From positions 1-45,021 of IMG/VR virus record IMGVR_UViG_3300036792_000541: a DNA stretch of 45,021 bases; one strand, 5' to 3'. Both the position numbers and the translations under genes were made by a program. Positions 1 through 7,377 of the stretch are shown piece after piece. Within the stretch, counting starts at the first letter, position 1; each line of letters opens with the position of its first letter. The DNA comes from a virus. Under the pieces are notes generated by a model that had not been told where the DNA came from, did not search any database, and saw only the letters and a program-made list of their open reading frames with translations.

Positions 1-29
1 GGTGCTCTAACCCTCTTGGTTACTGGTTT

Positions 30-1322
30 TTATGATGTCCCGCTCTTGCTATGGGGCATGTATGGGGCATTTTTACTGAGCTTTGAATTCAACAGGGTCA
101 ACTGGTCGCTATTGTGGTCTGGGATCCAGTCGCCGTACACGTTGAACAGCATCTGCGCCGAGGTGTGCCCCATCTGCGTCGCAATAAACGCAGGGTTGGC
201 CCCGGCGGACAGTGACCAGCACGCATAGGTATGGCGCGACTGGTACGCATTTCGATGCCGAAGTTTAGCCCGTTTTAACGTTTTATCCCAGCTATCACTG
301 ATTGAGGTGACTGTATAGCGGTCGCCTACGGCACCATGGCCATTCACCCCGGGCTTGAAAACGAACGTGCACGGATCCTTCCTCGACTTCCCCACCTCCC
401 TTAGCACCACGTTGACCAAAATTTGCGGCATTAACCGGGTGATGGCCTGCTGCCTTTTCAGGGCGTCGACCGCCGGTTGCATCAAAAAAATAACGCGGTC
501 GGTACCGGCCTGCGTTTTTGGCAGCGTGTACTGCTTCACTGAGGTCCAGTTGCGGCGCACCGTGAGTGTGCCTGCATCCAGATCGATATCTTCCCATGCC
601 AACGCGGCGATCTCCCCATGACGTAGCCCGGTATAAACGGCCACAGTCCACAGGTTGATAGTTTGCTCATTCAGGCACGCATTGATAAAGCGCAAGAATT
701 CATCCTGCATCAGTGGATCTGGCCGGACCTTCGCCCGCTTCAGCTTGCTGACAGAAATTCCCGGGTCGACATCGATGTAACCATTATCATAGCCAAACTT
801 GATGGCTCCCTTGGTACAGGTCATATAATCGTTAACCGTGGCCACGCTTCGGCCTTTGGTGACGGTTTTCCGGTTACGCCGCGGTCGCTGCAGGCCGGTG
901 AGCAACTCGTTACGCAGTCGCAGTAAGTCCTCCTGTGTCAGCGTTCTGGCCAGCCGACCTTTGCCGAGGATCTGGCTGCAGGTTTCCAGCTTCACTTCGT
1001 ATCGCCGGAGCGTGTTCAGTGATAGCTCTGGGGTCTTCAACGACAGGTAACGCGACAACAGGTCAGCCACCGTCAGATCCTTTGATACCCCTTTGTTTTC
1101 TGCAACTGCAGCAGACTGAGGAAACTGTTTCGCATAATCAAAAGTGCCTGAACGGATTGCAAAACATATCGCCTGGCGCATTTCGCCGGCCGTTTTCCTG
1201 TTTCTGGGGGTATCCGGGAGCCCTAGGGACTCCCGATGACGTTTGCCGTTAAAAATAAACCAGACGCGAAGGTAGCCACCGTGGCTCTCGACCCCGGTGG
1301 GATATGCTCTCTTCTTCTCCAT
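30..1322 (-). CDS. int: Phage integrase (tyrosine recombinase)
   Basis: Site-specific recombinase that inserts and excises the prophage at att sites. The 430-residue protein has an N-terminal arm-binding part (about 1-75), a SAM-like core-binding part (about 85-190) and a C-terminal catalytic domain. Visible catalytic residues are R234 in TGLRHGE, R363 in YQSRHTY, H386 in MGHTS and nucleophile Y396. Box II has Tyr instead of the usual first His (YQxRH), as I recall for several enterobacterial phage integrases. It is the last gene of the leftward early operon, 13 bp behind the excisionase, and its stop lies 30 bp from the window edge. The family is certain; the insertion target is not visible. 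Confidence 0.96.
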   Translation of the reverse strand: MEKKRAYPTGVESHGGYLRVWFIFNGKRHRESLGLPDTPRNRKTAGEMRQAICFAIRSGTFDYAKQFPQSAAVAENKGVSKDLTVADLLSRYLSLKTPELSLNTLRRYEVKLETCSQILGKGRLARTLTQEDLLRLRNELLTGLQRPRRNRKTVTKGRSVATVNDYMTCTKGAIKFGYDNGYIDVDPGISVSKLKRAKVRPDPLMQDEFLRFINACLNEQTINLWTVAVYTGLRHGEIAALAWEDIDLDAGTLTVRRNWTSVKQYTLPKTQAGTDRVIFLMQPAVDALKRQQAITRLMPQILVNVVLREVGKSRKDPCTFVFKPGVNGHGAVGDRYTVTSISDSWDKTLKRAKLRHRNAYQSRHTYACWSLSAGANPAFIATQMGHTSAQMLFNVYGDWIPDHNSDQLTLLNSKLSKNAPYMPHSKSGTS

Positions 1323-1335
1323 GACATAGCCTTAT

Positions 1336-1632
1336 TCAGTCCGTCGGCTGGCGGCCGCGCTGGGTAGCGAACCAGGCGTTGATTGTGGGGAGGTGATACA
1401 TGGTGTCGCTGTTAGGCTTGTTGTCACCATCAGTAGCAACCAATACCCACTCTTTCCCCTGGCGCCAGGCGCCCTTACGACGGTAAGCACGGATCTTCCC
1501 CTCCGAAATGCCGGTGACCAGAATTAACCACTCTTTGGTCAACCATTCATTCGGTTGGATGATGAATACGCCCATGCCTTCTAAGGCTGGTATCTTGATA
1601 CCTTGCAAAGCAGACAGATCAACAGTAGACAT
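1336..1632 (-). CDS. xis: Excisionase-like protein, DUF1233 family
   Basis: Small (98 residues) basic protein directly upstream of the integrase on the same strand. The central part, W-L-T-K-EW-ILVTGISEGKIRAYRRKGAW followed by EWV, and the ending YHLPTINAWF, match the pattern of the DUF1233 putative excisionases: a winged-helix protein that binds the arm sites and directs integrase towards excision. An about 30-residue N-terminal extension precedes this core. The start at 1632 follows a GGAG ribosome site about 9 bases away. The assignment rests on family pattern plus position next to int. Confidence 0.85.
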   Translation of the reverse strand: MSTVDLSALQGIKIPALEGMGVFIIQPNEWLTKEWLILVTGISEGKIRAYRRKGAWRQGKEWVLVATDGDNKPNSDTMYHLPTINAWFATQRGRQPTD

Positions 1633-1651
1633 ATTATTTCTCCACGTTTAG

Positions 1652-1669
1652 GGCCCGCTGCAACGGGCC
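1652..1669. repeat. Small hairpin between exonuclease and xis
   Basis: GGCCCG / CGGGCC form a perfect 6-bp stem around CTGCAA, just after the exonuclease stop and before the ribosome site of the excisionase gene. There is no run of T on either side, so it is more likely an RNA processing or stability element than a terminator. Confidence 0.45.
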
Positions 1670-1677
1670 GGTAAAAA

Positions 1678-2259
1678 TTACAGTTCGGTCGGTTGCTGGT
1701 GGGGGGCCAATAATCGCTGGTGGATTGCTGAAACATACCGCGCCTGGTGAATGGCATCTGCCAAAGCGTTATGACGTTCGCCGTCGAATGGCAGATCACG
1801 TTTCGGGTCAAAACCTATCTGCCGGCCGAGGCTCACCATGGTGCGCACGTCCAGATCGTTGTACCAGTTCCAGCATGGCGCCACGCCGCAACGCTCATAT
1901 GCTCCACGCAGGATGACATTATCGAAGGCGGCACCGTTGCCCCAGACCTTCAGGTACTTCGGCTGCTCGCAACTGAGAGCAACAAAACTGGATAGTGCAT
2001 TGAGGGCATCAGCTATTGGCTTCGCCTGGTCATTGGTGATCGCCGCCCGGGCTTCGCTGCTTTGCATCAACCACCAGTTAATGGTGTCGCCATCGGGAAC
2101 GGCGCCGGCGGCCAGCTCACTGGCAAGATTCACCGCGGTATAGAATTGCAGTTGGCCCAGTTCACCGGTGTCAGGGTCGAAGAACACAGCACCGATCGCC
2201 ACGATTGGCGCGTTGGGCTTTTTACCCATGGTTTCCAGGTCAATCATCAGATCATTCAT
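1678..2259 (-). CDS. DEDD-family 3'-5' exonuclease (Rv2179c-like)
   Basis: Predicted 3'-5' exoribonuclease/exonuclease of the RNase T/DEDD fold, the type widely annotated in phages as exodeoxyribonuclease VIII-like or Rv2179c-like. The 193-residue protein has D7 and E9 (MIDLET), D113 in AFDNV, and H163 with D168 in HNALADA, which complete the DEDDh metal-binding set. The start overlaps the stop of the upstream gene as ATGA (2256-2259), implying translational coupling. Its role in the phage is unknown. Related proteins sit in early leftward operons, where recombination or RNA turnover are both possible. Confidence 0.88.
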   Translation of the reverse strand: MNDLMIDLETMGKKPNAPIVAIGAVFFDPDTGELGQLQFYTAVNLASELAAGAVPDGDTINWWLMQSSEARAAITNDQAKPIADALNALSSFVALSCEQPKYLKVWGNGAAFDNVILRGAYERCGVAPCWNWYNDLDVRTMVSLGRQIGFDPKRDLPFDGERHNALADAIHQARYVSAIHQRLLAPHQQPTEL

Positions 2260-2921
2260 TGTTTTTCACCTTGTTTTGGCGCTGCTGGTAATGGCATCCA
2301 GTGGGTTATCTCCTTGCCTTGCGTCGGAACTCTGGGAAATTCATCGGGATAAAGCACACCACCTTCTACTTCTGCGCAGTAGATAATGCCTCCCTCTTGG
2401 CTCACTAGAACAACGTCTCCGTCTTCAGGCATCCGGTCTTCGCAGGATATCCAACCTTCCGGAGTTTCCGGAGAGCTCAACTTGTAACCCTGGCTTACAG
2501 GTTGAGCCAGCATTGCGGCGCGGCAGGCTGCAATGGCTTCTTTGGCGCGGTTCCATGCGTCATGGTCGCGATCGGAAATGCGGATGACCTCGTCCATTGC
2601 TTCTAACAGCTCGCCGGTCACTACTGATGCTGGTGGGACGAGCGCCTTAATGTGCACGCGGCCACCTATGTAGTGCCAATCAACTTTGCATCCAGTTACT
2701 GATGTGATGCTCTGGCAAATCACCTCAGCGGTTTCTTTGGGTATGGCCACTAGGCACACACTCTTGCCGTTCGCGTAAACCTCTTGGTCGCACTTACTAG
2801 CCACAGGCTGTGCCTCTCGGTTAGCTAGGAGTTCGGCGGCGATTTGTTCAGCCTCACCCCAGCGTAGGCTAGGTGAACTGCGCTCTGCGATTTCGCGTAG
2901 TCTCTCAGTCGTTAGTGCCAT
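2256..2921 (-). CDS. Early-operon protein with C-terminal DUF551 domain
   Basis: A 221-residue soluble protein. Its last about 70 residues, from GWISCEDRMPEDGDVVLV to THWMPLP, are a clear DUF551 domain: a short phage-associated fold that starts with W-I-S/P and ends with HWMPLP. The N-terminal half (MALTTERLREIAE...) resembles the variable N-termini of Ead/Ea22-like phage proteins with an alanine-rich helix. It starts one base inside the upstream stop (TGATG) and overlaps the exonuclease start. No function is established for DUF551 proteins. Confidence 0.8.
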   Translation of the reverse strand: MALTTERLREIAERSSPSLRWGEAEQIAAELLANREAQPVASKCDQEVYANGKSVCLVAIPKETAEVICQSITSVTGCKVDWHYIGGRVHIKALVPPASVVTGELLEAMDEVIRISDRDHDAWNRAKEAIAACRAAMLAQPVSQGYKLSSPETPEGWISCEDRMPEDGDVVLVSQEGGIIYCAEVEGGVLYPDEFPRVPTQGKEITHWMPLPAAPKQGEKQ

Positions 2922-3439
2922 CAGTAGCCCCAGCGGCGAGTAGCCAATCGGATACGTTGATAAATTTCACCAGCATTGCTGCGTTCTTCACCCAGTTCGC
3001 AAGCACAGAAATAGGCATAGGCTGCTTTTTCACATGCTTGATGAGCGTCGATAAATTCCCGCTCCAAAGCTTCAGTGTGGTGCTTTTCAATCAAATTCCG
3101 TAGGGCATCAGGATCATTTTCAACAGGCTGCAGCCAGTAACAGACCGGGCCGTCCTCTGTATCGTGGATCGAAGCGATAAACCATCCATCGCCCGACGGT
3201 GGGGTGGGATTCCACTGGCTAATATCGCCGTCACCGGATTCATAAGCATCGATTTGTTCGGCAGTGGCATGATTTTCCATCCACTGCAGTGCGCCAGTGA
3301 CTCGGTTAGCTTCCTTCCACGCCTCAAACTCACCAGGTGCACCAAATTCCATGCCGTTGGCCGGCACGAAGTAATCAGGATGGGTCCAGTAGCCGTTTTC
3401 ATCGCGCTGCGGTTCAACTGCTGTGATTAACTTGGTCAT
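2921..3439 (-). CDS. Hypothetical phage protein (172 aa)
   Basis: Acidic soluble protein without a recognised catalytic motif. The ATG at 3439 is chosen because AAAGGA lies 7 bases upstream; an upstream in-frame extension (to 3550) has no ribosome site and would overlap the neighbouring small gene entirely. The N-terminus (WTHPDYFVPANGMEFG) and a helical C-terminus rich in Glu, Ala and Cys are the only notable parts. It is coupled on both sides: TCATGA with the upstream 58-codon gene, TGATG with the downstream one. I do not recognise a function. Confidence 0.7.
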   Translation of the reverse strand: MTKLITAVEPQRDENGYWTHPDYFVPANGMEFGAPGEFEAWKEANRVTGALQWMENHATAEQIDAYESGDGDISQWNPTPPSGDGWFIASIHDTEDGPVCYWLQPVENDPDALRNLIEKHHTEALEREFIDAHQACEKAAYAYFCACELGEERSNAGEIYQRIRLATRRWGY

Positions 3440-3612
3440 GATGTTGTGTCCTTTAGCCGGCGGATCCGGCCGTAATATTCGCCTATGTTCCAACAGTGAA
3501 TTTTCATACCAGGTGTTACCTGGTCGGCAAACCGCCGCGGAACGAACCACATGGAGACAGTTTTCTTAACTAAGACGTTGCTCACTATTTGGGTGCTTAT
3601 CCCTTTAGCCAT
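3436..3612 (-). CDS. Small basic phage protein (58 aa)
   Basis: An open frame that begins MAKGISTQIVSN and ends GRIRRLKDTTS. It fills the gap between two coupled genes: its start lies 8 bases after the stop of the zinc-ribbon gene and its stop overlaps the next start. A GAGGGATAGG stretch lies 10-16 bases upstream of the ATG, so the ribosome site is mediocre. The sequence alternates hydrophobic and basic residues in a way that suggests a small beta-rich fold. Function unknown; that it is a gene rests on tight operon packing and plausible composition. Confidence 0.6.
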   Translation of the reverse strand: MAKGISTQIVSNVLVKKTVSMWFVPRRFADQVTPGMKIHCWNIGEYYGRIRRLKDTTS

Positions 3613-3619
3613 AGCCTGG

Positions 3620-3943
3620 TTACCTATCCCTCTTAACTGACTCGCCAATTGCATAACGCGCATCGATCGGGTCTTCGTCCTCGTATTCACAATTAACGCT
3701 GCAGACCATAGCCCTGACGCATGAATCGCAGCAGTAATACGAGAACAGCTCACCATCGAATTTCCATTTTGAAGAGCGAGCTGTTTCGCCTGGCTCGATG
3801 GCACCAGCACAGATATGGCAGGTATGGACTTTCCTGCATTTGACGATTTTGTCACTGAGGCATGAATCGCCTGGCGTTCCGAAGTCTCCCTGGAAAAGGT
3901 CGAAATCAAGAGCATCTTCAAAGGTAAGTTCATCAGTTTGCAT
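3620..3943 (-). CDS. Small cysteine-rich (zinc-ribbon-like) protein
   Basis: A 107-residue acidic protein with Cys/His pairs that look like a metal site: CRKVHTCHICAG in the middle and YYCCDSC after it. It probably folds as a treble-clef or zinc-ribbon domain. The ATG at 3943 is chosen over a TTG three bases upstream because GAGG sits 8 bases before it. The start lies within the end of the upstream gene. Proteins of this shape occur in leftward early regions of enterobacterial phages; no function is known to me. Confidence 0.72.
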   Translation of the reverse strand: MQTDELTFEDALDFDLFQGDFGTPGDSCLSDKIVKCRKVHTCHICAGAIEPGETARSSKWKFDGELFSYYCCDSCVRAMVCSVNCEYEDEDPIDARYAIGESVKRDR

Positions 3944-4241
3944 CAATCACCTCACGATGCTTTGCCAACCACTCGCGATTGGTGCGGCATATCTGCGACA
4001 GCATGTTCAGTTCATTGAGAAAGCCGCACATACCTTTGGCTGTTCTACGGATGCCAACCTTATTGGATTTTCCGACCGAACGACGAGATTTACGCTGTGC
4101 CTTGCGGTTGTGCGCATTGCACACTTCTATCCAGCGATCCTTACTCATATTTTTGTAAGGTGCCCATGCCTTGAGTTGGCGGGATGCTTGTTCGATGCGA
4201 TGTGCTTTTTCCAAAGCGTCAAGATAGGTCACTTTACTCAT
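3933..4241 (-). CDS. Hypothetical basic protein (102 aa)
   Basis: Strongly basic, mostly helical protein with a Lys/Arg-rich central stretch (RKAQRKSRRSVGKSNK), so nucleic-acid binding is a reasonable guess but nothing more. The start overlaps the stop of the upstream gene (ATGA at 4238-4241) and the stop overlaps the next gene, as in the whole operon. I do not recognise a family. Confidence 0.62.
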   Translation of the reverse strand: MSKVTYLDALEKAHRIEQASRQLKAWAPYKNMSKDRWIEVCNAHNRKAQRKSRRSVGKSNKVGIRRTAKGMCGFLNELNMLSQICRTNREWLAKHREVIDAN

Positions 4242-4423
4242 TTGTCCCCCTGGCGCCGCGCCGGGATTAATCCGTCAACCGGCAGGCATTCATACTGCGG
4301 TGGTAACTGCTGCTGGTGGACATCCGCCAGGCAGTTGCTTTGATCTGGGTACACCCAGCCTTGCGGCACGAATTCGCACGGCTGGTACGTGTAGCAGACG
4401 AGCAGGAACAGGCCGAACATCAC
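4238..4423 (-). CDS. Small DUF1482-like protein
   Basis: A 61-residue protein with a hydrophobic N-terminus (MMFGLFLLVCYTYQPCEFV) and three further Cys/Pro-containing motifs ending in ECLPVDGLIP. This shape matches the DUF1482 family of short prophage proteins: a hydrophobic start, then a YxxxxxCL region. It might be exported or membrane-inserted. Coupled to its neighbours by ATGA overlaps on both sides. Function unknown. Confidence 0.65.
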   Translation of the reverse strand: MMFGLFLLVCYTYQPCEFVPQGWVYPDQSNCLADVHQQQLPPQYECLPVDGLIPARRQGDK

Positions 4424-4953
4424 ACGGTCCTCTCGGCGGTAAGCTGGTGGAAGCGCTGCAGGAACATGGTCCGCGCCTGCACCGGATTTACAGGAGAGAC
4501 GAGAAAGTCTTCAGAAGGGGTGATCCCTTCGAGCATTGGCCACGGTGTGCCGTCGTCAATATCGAGGTCGCGGCGTTCGGTGGCCAGCATCACCAGATCC
4601 GCATTCTTGACTGCTGGGCTATTTGTCGCTGGGAGATTAAATTTATAACGAATAACAAAATCAATATTATTCTCGATGCCACGATAATCAGGAATTAATT
4701 GCTTTAGCGGCGAAGGAATATCTTTGCAATAAGCTTCATGAGCATCATGCAATAACGCTTCAAGTGCGTACTCAGGTGGCACTATCTGGCTAGCAATAAC
4801 ACAGTGCTGAGCCACGCTATAAAATTCAGGGATATGCCCATTAAAACGGCATTCATGCGATAAAGCTTGAGCGATATCTTCAATACAAATATCGTCCACG
4901 GATGGCGCGGCGTAATCAAAACGCTTGCCAGTAAATGTTAGAATCCAAGACAT
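4420..4953 (-). CDS. yfdR: HD-domain phosphohydrolase, YfdR-like
   Basis: A 177-residue HD hydrolase related to 5'-deoxynucleotidases (YfbR-like) and to E. coli YfdR of the CPS-53 prophage. The metal-binding motifs are visible: H33 (SHECRFNGH), H50 (SVAQH), H69-D70 (ALLHDAHEAY) and a later D in KNADLVM. The ATG at 4953 follows GGAGAG; a longer frame to 5001 runs back into the hairpin at 4991-5014 and is not used. Known family members dephosphorylate deoxynucleoside monophosphates, so a role in nucleotide pools during phage growth is plausible. It follows the yfdQ- and yfdP-like genes, as in CPS-53. Confidence 0.88.
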   Translation of the reverse strand: MSWILTFTGKRFDYAAPSVDDICIEDIAQALSHECRFNGHIPEFYSVAQHCVIASQIVPPEYALEALLHDAHEAYCKDIPSPLKQLIPDYRGIENNIDFVIRYKFNLPATNSPAVKNADLVMLATERRDLDIDDGTPWPMLEGITPSEDFLVSPVNPVQARTMFLQRFHQLTAERTV

Positions 4954-4990
4954 AATTTCTCTCCACACGGTTTTTTGGCAACACTTCACC

Positions 4991-5014
4991 AAATACCCCA
5001 TTGCTGGGGTATTT
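4991..5014. repeat. Perfect 9-bp inverted repeat in yfdQ-yfdR gap
   Basis: AAATACCCC and GGGGTATTT form a perfect stem around ATTGCT, downstream of the yfdQ-like stop and 38 bases upstream of the yfdR-like start. No T run follows on the minus strand, so it is better read as an mRNA processing or attenuation hairpin than a terminator. Confidence 0.6.
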
Positions 5015-5037
5015 GAGGCAATGCTATTAAAAATTAA

Positions 5038-5859
5038 TTAGGCTTTAAATTTACCGATGAAAGACTCAACTTCAACGCCATCGAATTTACTGATCAACAG
5101 GTCACGGAATTCGGCGGCAATTTCTTCCTCCGCTGTTTCCAGCTGAACAATTCGCAGCACCAAGATTGGCTTGTCGCTGGTGATAATGCTGTAGCGCAAT
5201 TTGAAGGGGCGTTCGCCCAGGCCTTCATAAGGTACGCATTTGAATTCGAAGGCCGCCGGCATAACGTCTTTGCTCTTGGCTTCAACGCTTTCCATCAGCG
5301 AGCGTTTGCCACTGAAATCGTTCTCTTCATGATCGGAGGTTGAGATTGACTCAATGGTGATGCGGCGAACGGCGCCAACAGCCTGCTTGATATCCAGCAC
5401 TGTGCCGTCAGCATCAAAGGCCAACAGGAAATCACGGTTATCTTCCAGCCATTCAGCCAGTTCTTTCTGGCCCTGTTTGCGGCCGTTGATGTCAAGCAGG
5501 CCAGTGAATGGCGCTGTTTTTTTCAGGGTAATAGCGGCTTTATTATCGGCGTGGCCCGGCTTCTCCAGGGTGCCCAGATTGAAGATAGTTTCAGCCTGCA
5601 TGCGATCTGCATCGATGAAGCAGCGGACGCCTGCACCAGCGTATTCCGAAGAGTATTTAGCGAAGTCTTCAATGCTGGTAGTGGCCATGTTTCCACGGAA
5701 GCGGAAGCGGTTTGCGTTGAAATGCTCGAGGCTGTGCAGATCAACATCATTCGGCAATACAGCAACAGGGCAATCGGTAACTTCAACTTTGTGAAGGAAG
5801 GAAGCCGCAAGGGTGAGGCTTTTAATTTGCTCGATGGCTGATCCGTCTAATTGAGACAT
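5038..5859 (-). CDS. yfdQ: DUF2303 family protein, YfdQ-like
   Basis: A 273-residue protein matching the DUF2303/YfdQ family: MSQLDGSAIEQIKSLTLAAS at the start, then FRGNMATTSIEDFAKY, a DADGTVLDIKQAVGAVRRITI segment and a final helical EEEIAAEFRDLL. YfdQ is encoded in the CPS-53 prophage next to yfdP and yfdR. Its biochemical function is not established. No membrane segment or signal peptide. The start at 5859 is followed by a full-length family-like protein. Confidence 0.88.
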   Translation of the reverse strand: MSQLDGSAIEQIKSLTLAASFLHKVEVTDCPVAVLPNDVDLHSLEHFNANRFRFRGNMATTSIEDFAKYSSEYAGAGVRCFIDADRMQAETIFNLGTLEKPGHADNKAAITLKKTAPFTGLLDINGRKQGQKELAEWLEDNRDFLLAFDADGTVLDIKQAVGAVRRITIESISTSDHEENDFSGKRSLMESVEAKSKDVMPAAFEFKCVPYEGLGERPFKLRYSIITSDKPILVLRIVQLETAEEEIAAEFRDLLISKFDGVEVESFIGKFKA

Positions 5860-5911
5860 AAATATAATCCTATATATTGAAAATAACTGTGTTGATTAAT
5901 AGGTCGCGGTA

Positions 5912-6283
5912 TTACTTAGCGACGCGTAATTTACCGTCGGTCTCTCCGTTAACAGTAAATAGCTGGCCTTGGTCTTCTTGCAGAATTGTTAATTTGCCAC
6001 CTTTGCCAACGTACATTGGAGTTTCGGTGGTGTCTTCTTCTGAAACTTTACCGCGTGGGGTAGGGGTGACAAATTTAAGCTGGTGCTTAATACCAACGCG
6101 TTTTTCTTCAACCGAATTGCTTAAGCGGTCAAGATCAAGGGTGATCACAATCTTCCCTTTACCGCCGTTATTGAGTACACCCAGGGCAGTAGCATTTAAC
6201 GCTGCTGAGATTTTGTTTTGAAACACACCGGCATCCAGTTCGCCCAGAAAGTCCGGCACGTTGGTCTTGCGGTCTTCACTCAT
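5912..6283 (-). CDS. yfdP: YfdP-like early phage protein
   Basis: A 123-residue protein, MSEDRKTNVPDFLGELDAGVFQNKI..., upstream of the yfdQ- and yfdR-like genes in the same order as in E. coli CPS-53. It has a central ITLDLDRL strand and a C-terminal GKLTILQEDQGQLF segment. The ATG at 6283 follows AGGAG by 7 bases. The same frame stays open upstream to an ATG at 6436 that has an even better ribosome site (GGAGGTGAAGATA), so an N-terminally extended form of about 174 residues cannot be excluded. Function unknown. Confidence 0.82.
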   Translation of the reverse strand: MSEDRKTNVPDFLGELDAGVFQNKISAALNATALGVLNNGGKGKIVITLDLDRLSNSVEEKRVGIKHQLKFVTPTPRGKVSEEDTTETPMYVGKGGKLTILQEDQGQLFTVNGETDGKLRVAK

Positions 6284-6332
6284 TGAATACTCCTCACACG
6301 AAGCGGCGGTCGCCGCGATTTTCTCCACACAC

Positions 6333-6403
6333 CAGGTAGCGCACCGGTACAGGTTTTTTATACTGTGCAAATAGAAAAAGTGATCTGCCCAGTGCGCTAC
6401 CTG
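6333..6403. repeat. Inverted repeat, 12 bp perfect
   Basis: CAGGTAGCGCAC (6333-6344) and GTGCGCTACCTG (6392-6403) are exact reverse complements separated by 47 bases. It lies just upstream of the yfdP-like start. Confidence 0.75.
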
Positions 6404-6416
6404 ATGTGTAAAAAAG

Positions 6417-6476
6417 GGCGGCCAGCCTACGAACATTATCTTCACCTCCGAGGGGTAGAAGCTCGGCGTGGCCGCC
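6417..6476. repeat. Inverted repeat, 8 bp
   Basis: GGCGGCCA (6417-6424) and TGGCCGCC (6469-6476) pair perfectly and flank the strong GGAGG ribosome-site-like sequence near 6446-6450. Confidence 0.5.
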
Positions 6477-6603
6477 AAAGACTACACACAGCACTTACTT
6501 GGTTATGGTGGCCGGTGCTGCTACCTTTCCGGCTTTCGGGCTGGTTGTGCCAGTTTGCCGCGCGGGTTAATAGTCCGCTGCACATCAGCCTGCGCATTCA
6601 CCA

Positions 6604-6680
6604 CAACTGAAACGGCTTTATCTCCGGTTCTCTCGCCACGCTGTAAAACAGACCGCGTCCCCTAAAAACCGTTTCAGTTG
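6604..6680. repeat. Inverted repeat, 12 bp perfect, with adjacent small hairpin
   Basis: CAACTGAAACGG (6604-6615) pairs with CCGTTTCAGTTG (6669-6680) across 53 bases. A further hairpin, GCTCC/GGAGC at 6684-6700, follows directly. Confidence 0.75.
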
Positions 6681-6783
6681 AGTGCTCCGTAACGTGGAGC
6701 GGACGGGCGATGTTTAAGCCTCACGGGGCATTCTTTAACCGGGATTACGCCATCAACCGGTTTCACTGCCGTGACAGGGAGGG

Positions 6784-7005
6784 CTACTTGCCGTTCACCT
6801 TCTCCAAAACACACCGGCTGACGCCGGGCGGCCCGTTTCGAATCAAATTAGGTGCTGGTCTTTCCCAGCAGTCACCGCGCCTACGTCGCGAACACGCCAC
6901 TTGGTAGACATTTATAGGCCGTCTTGAAAGTGGTAAGCCATCCAGCCTTGATAAAAACCCGCACCGGATGCTTATCAAGAATGTGCCGTCTCTTCCGGCT
7001 GTCAT
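6784..7005 (-). CDS. Possible small Arg-rich protein (73 aa)
   Basis: MTAGRDGTFLISIRCGFLSR... followed by VACSRRRRGDCW and a Pro/Gly-rich tail. It is coupled by ATGA to the 30-codon frame upstream. A basic cluster could bind RNA. No N-type antiterminator has been identified in this prophage, but nothing here beyond basic charge supports that role. Alternative reading: a fragment of an Ash/Icd-like gene, or non-coding. Confidence 0.35.
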   Translation of the reverse strand: MTAGRDGTFLISIRCGFLSRLDGLPLSRRPINVYQVACSRRRRGDCWERPAPNLIRNGPPGVSRCVLEKVNGK

Positions 7006-7094
7006 GCCGGTTGAACTCCCCGGCAAGGAGTCGGGCTACTGGTGAACAACGCCCGAAGTCCACCAGCCAGATCCACAACGGTATGCTCACTCAT
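7002..7094 (-). CDS. Possible 30-codon leader peptide
   Basis: MSEHTVVDLAGG... read from an ATG at 7094 with GGAGGA 9 bases upstream, the best ribosome site in the stretch. Its stop overlaps the start of a 73-codon frame (ATGA at 7002-7005), the coupling style used throughout this operon. No homology is recognised; it could be a leader peptide or chance. Confidence 0.35.
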   Translation of the reverse strand: MSEHTVVDLAGGLRALFTSSPTPCRGVQPA

Positions 7095-7146
7095 GAGTTA
7101 GGATCCTCCACCGCTCCCAGAACTGAGGGAAAGGGCGAGTGAGCAT
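7083..7146. repeat. Inverted repeat, 10 bp perfect
   Basis: ATGCTCACTC (7083-7092) pairs with GAGTGAGCAT (7137-7146). The intervening 44 bases contain the GGAGGA ribosome site of the 30-codon frame that starts at 7094. Confidence 0.65.
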
Positions 7147-7172
7147 TCCGATGTGCGCCTGTCACCCTGCTG

Positions 7173-7331
7173 TTAGTCGGCCATTTGGCGCGAGAACCAA
7201 CGCTGTGCGCCAGTTTCAGTTTTGAATTGCTTGGTTTTGGTAAACGTCATGGCAGTGAACGAGCCATCGTTGTTAGGGAAAACGCCGGTTTTAGCGGTTT
7301 CGTTGTTGCCCATGTCATAAGTAGAGTTCAT
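7173..7331 (-). CDS. ydfA: YdfA-like protein, DUF1391 family
   Basis: A 52-residue protein with the DUF1391 pattern: MGNNETAKTGVFPNNDGSFTAMT..., then K-T-K-FKTETGAQRWF. It resembles YdfA of the E. coli Qin prophage, which also lies directly downstream of the repressor gene in the leftward operon. The ATG at 7331 is used, preceded by AAGGGCAACGAG; a longer frame to 7406 would begin within the pL core. Function unknown. It is the first gene behind pL. Confidence 0.85.
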   Translation of the reverse strand: MNSTYDMGNNETAKTGVFPNNDGSFTAMTFTKTKQFKTETGAQRWFSRQMAD

Positions 7332-7377
7332 CTCGTTGCCCTTACTGAGTATCTGGCTGTGTGCCTTCGATGGATTA

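Larger units (their letters stand above)
6284..7172 (-). other. Palindrome-rich, multi-frame-open stretch; no confident gene
   Basis: This 890-bp leader of the yfdP-like operon contains at least four separated inverted repeats (listed individually) and several overlapping short open frames on the minus strand. Two are worth recording. One of 30 codons at 7094-7002 has a good GGAGGA ribosome site. Another of 73 codons at 7005-6784 is joined to it by an ATGA overlap and carries an Arg-rich SRRRRGD segment. A third minus-strand frame is open over about 6697-6860 without an ATG, ending RLKHRPSAPRYGALN. The pattern suggests a structured leader RNA, or a decayed or frameshifted Ash/Icd-like gene. 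I cannot decide. Confidence 0.5.

Noticed and set aside
1-70. Possible attachment core and a TATGGGGCAT direct repeat at 50-59 and 61-70
   Set aside because: The repeat is part of the integrase C-terminal coding sequence, and no matching core is found at the right end of the window, so an att site cannot be assigned.
3613-3933. Upstream part of a 165-codon minus-strand frame overlapping the zinc-ribbon-like gene
   Set aside because: Ser/Arg-rich shadow of the neighbouring gene; only the last 58 codons, after the ATG at 3612, are plausible.
6784-7005. Lambda N-like antiterminator
   Set aside because: Only a basic SRRRRG cluster supports it. There is no arginine-rich N-terminal helix, and I found no boxA/boxB pair that I would defend.
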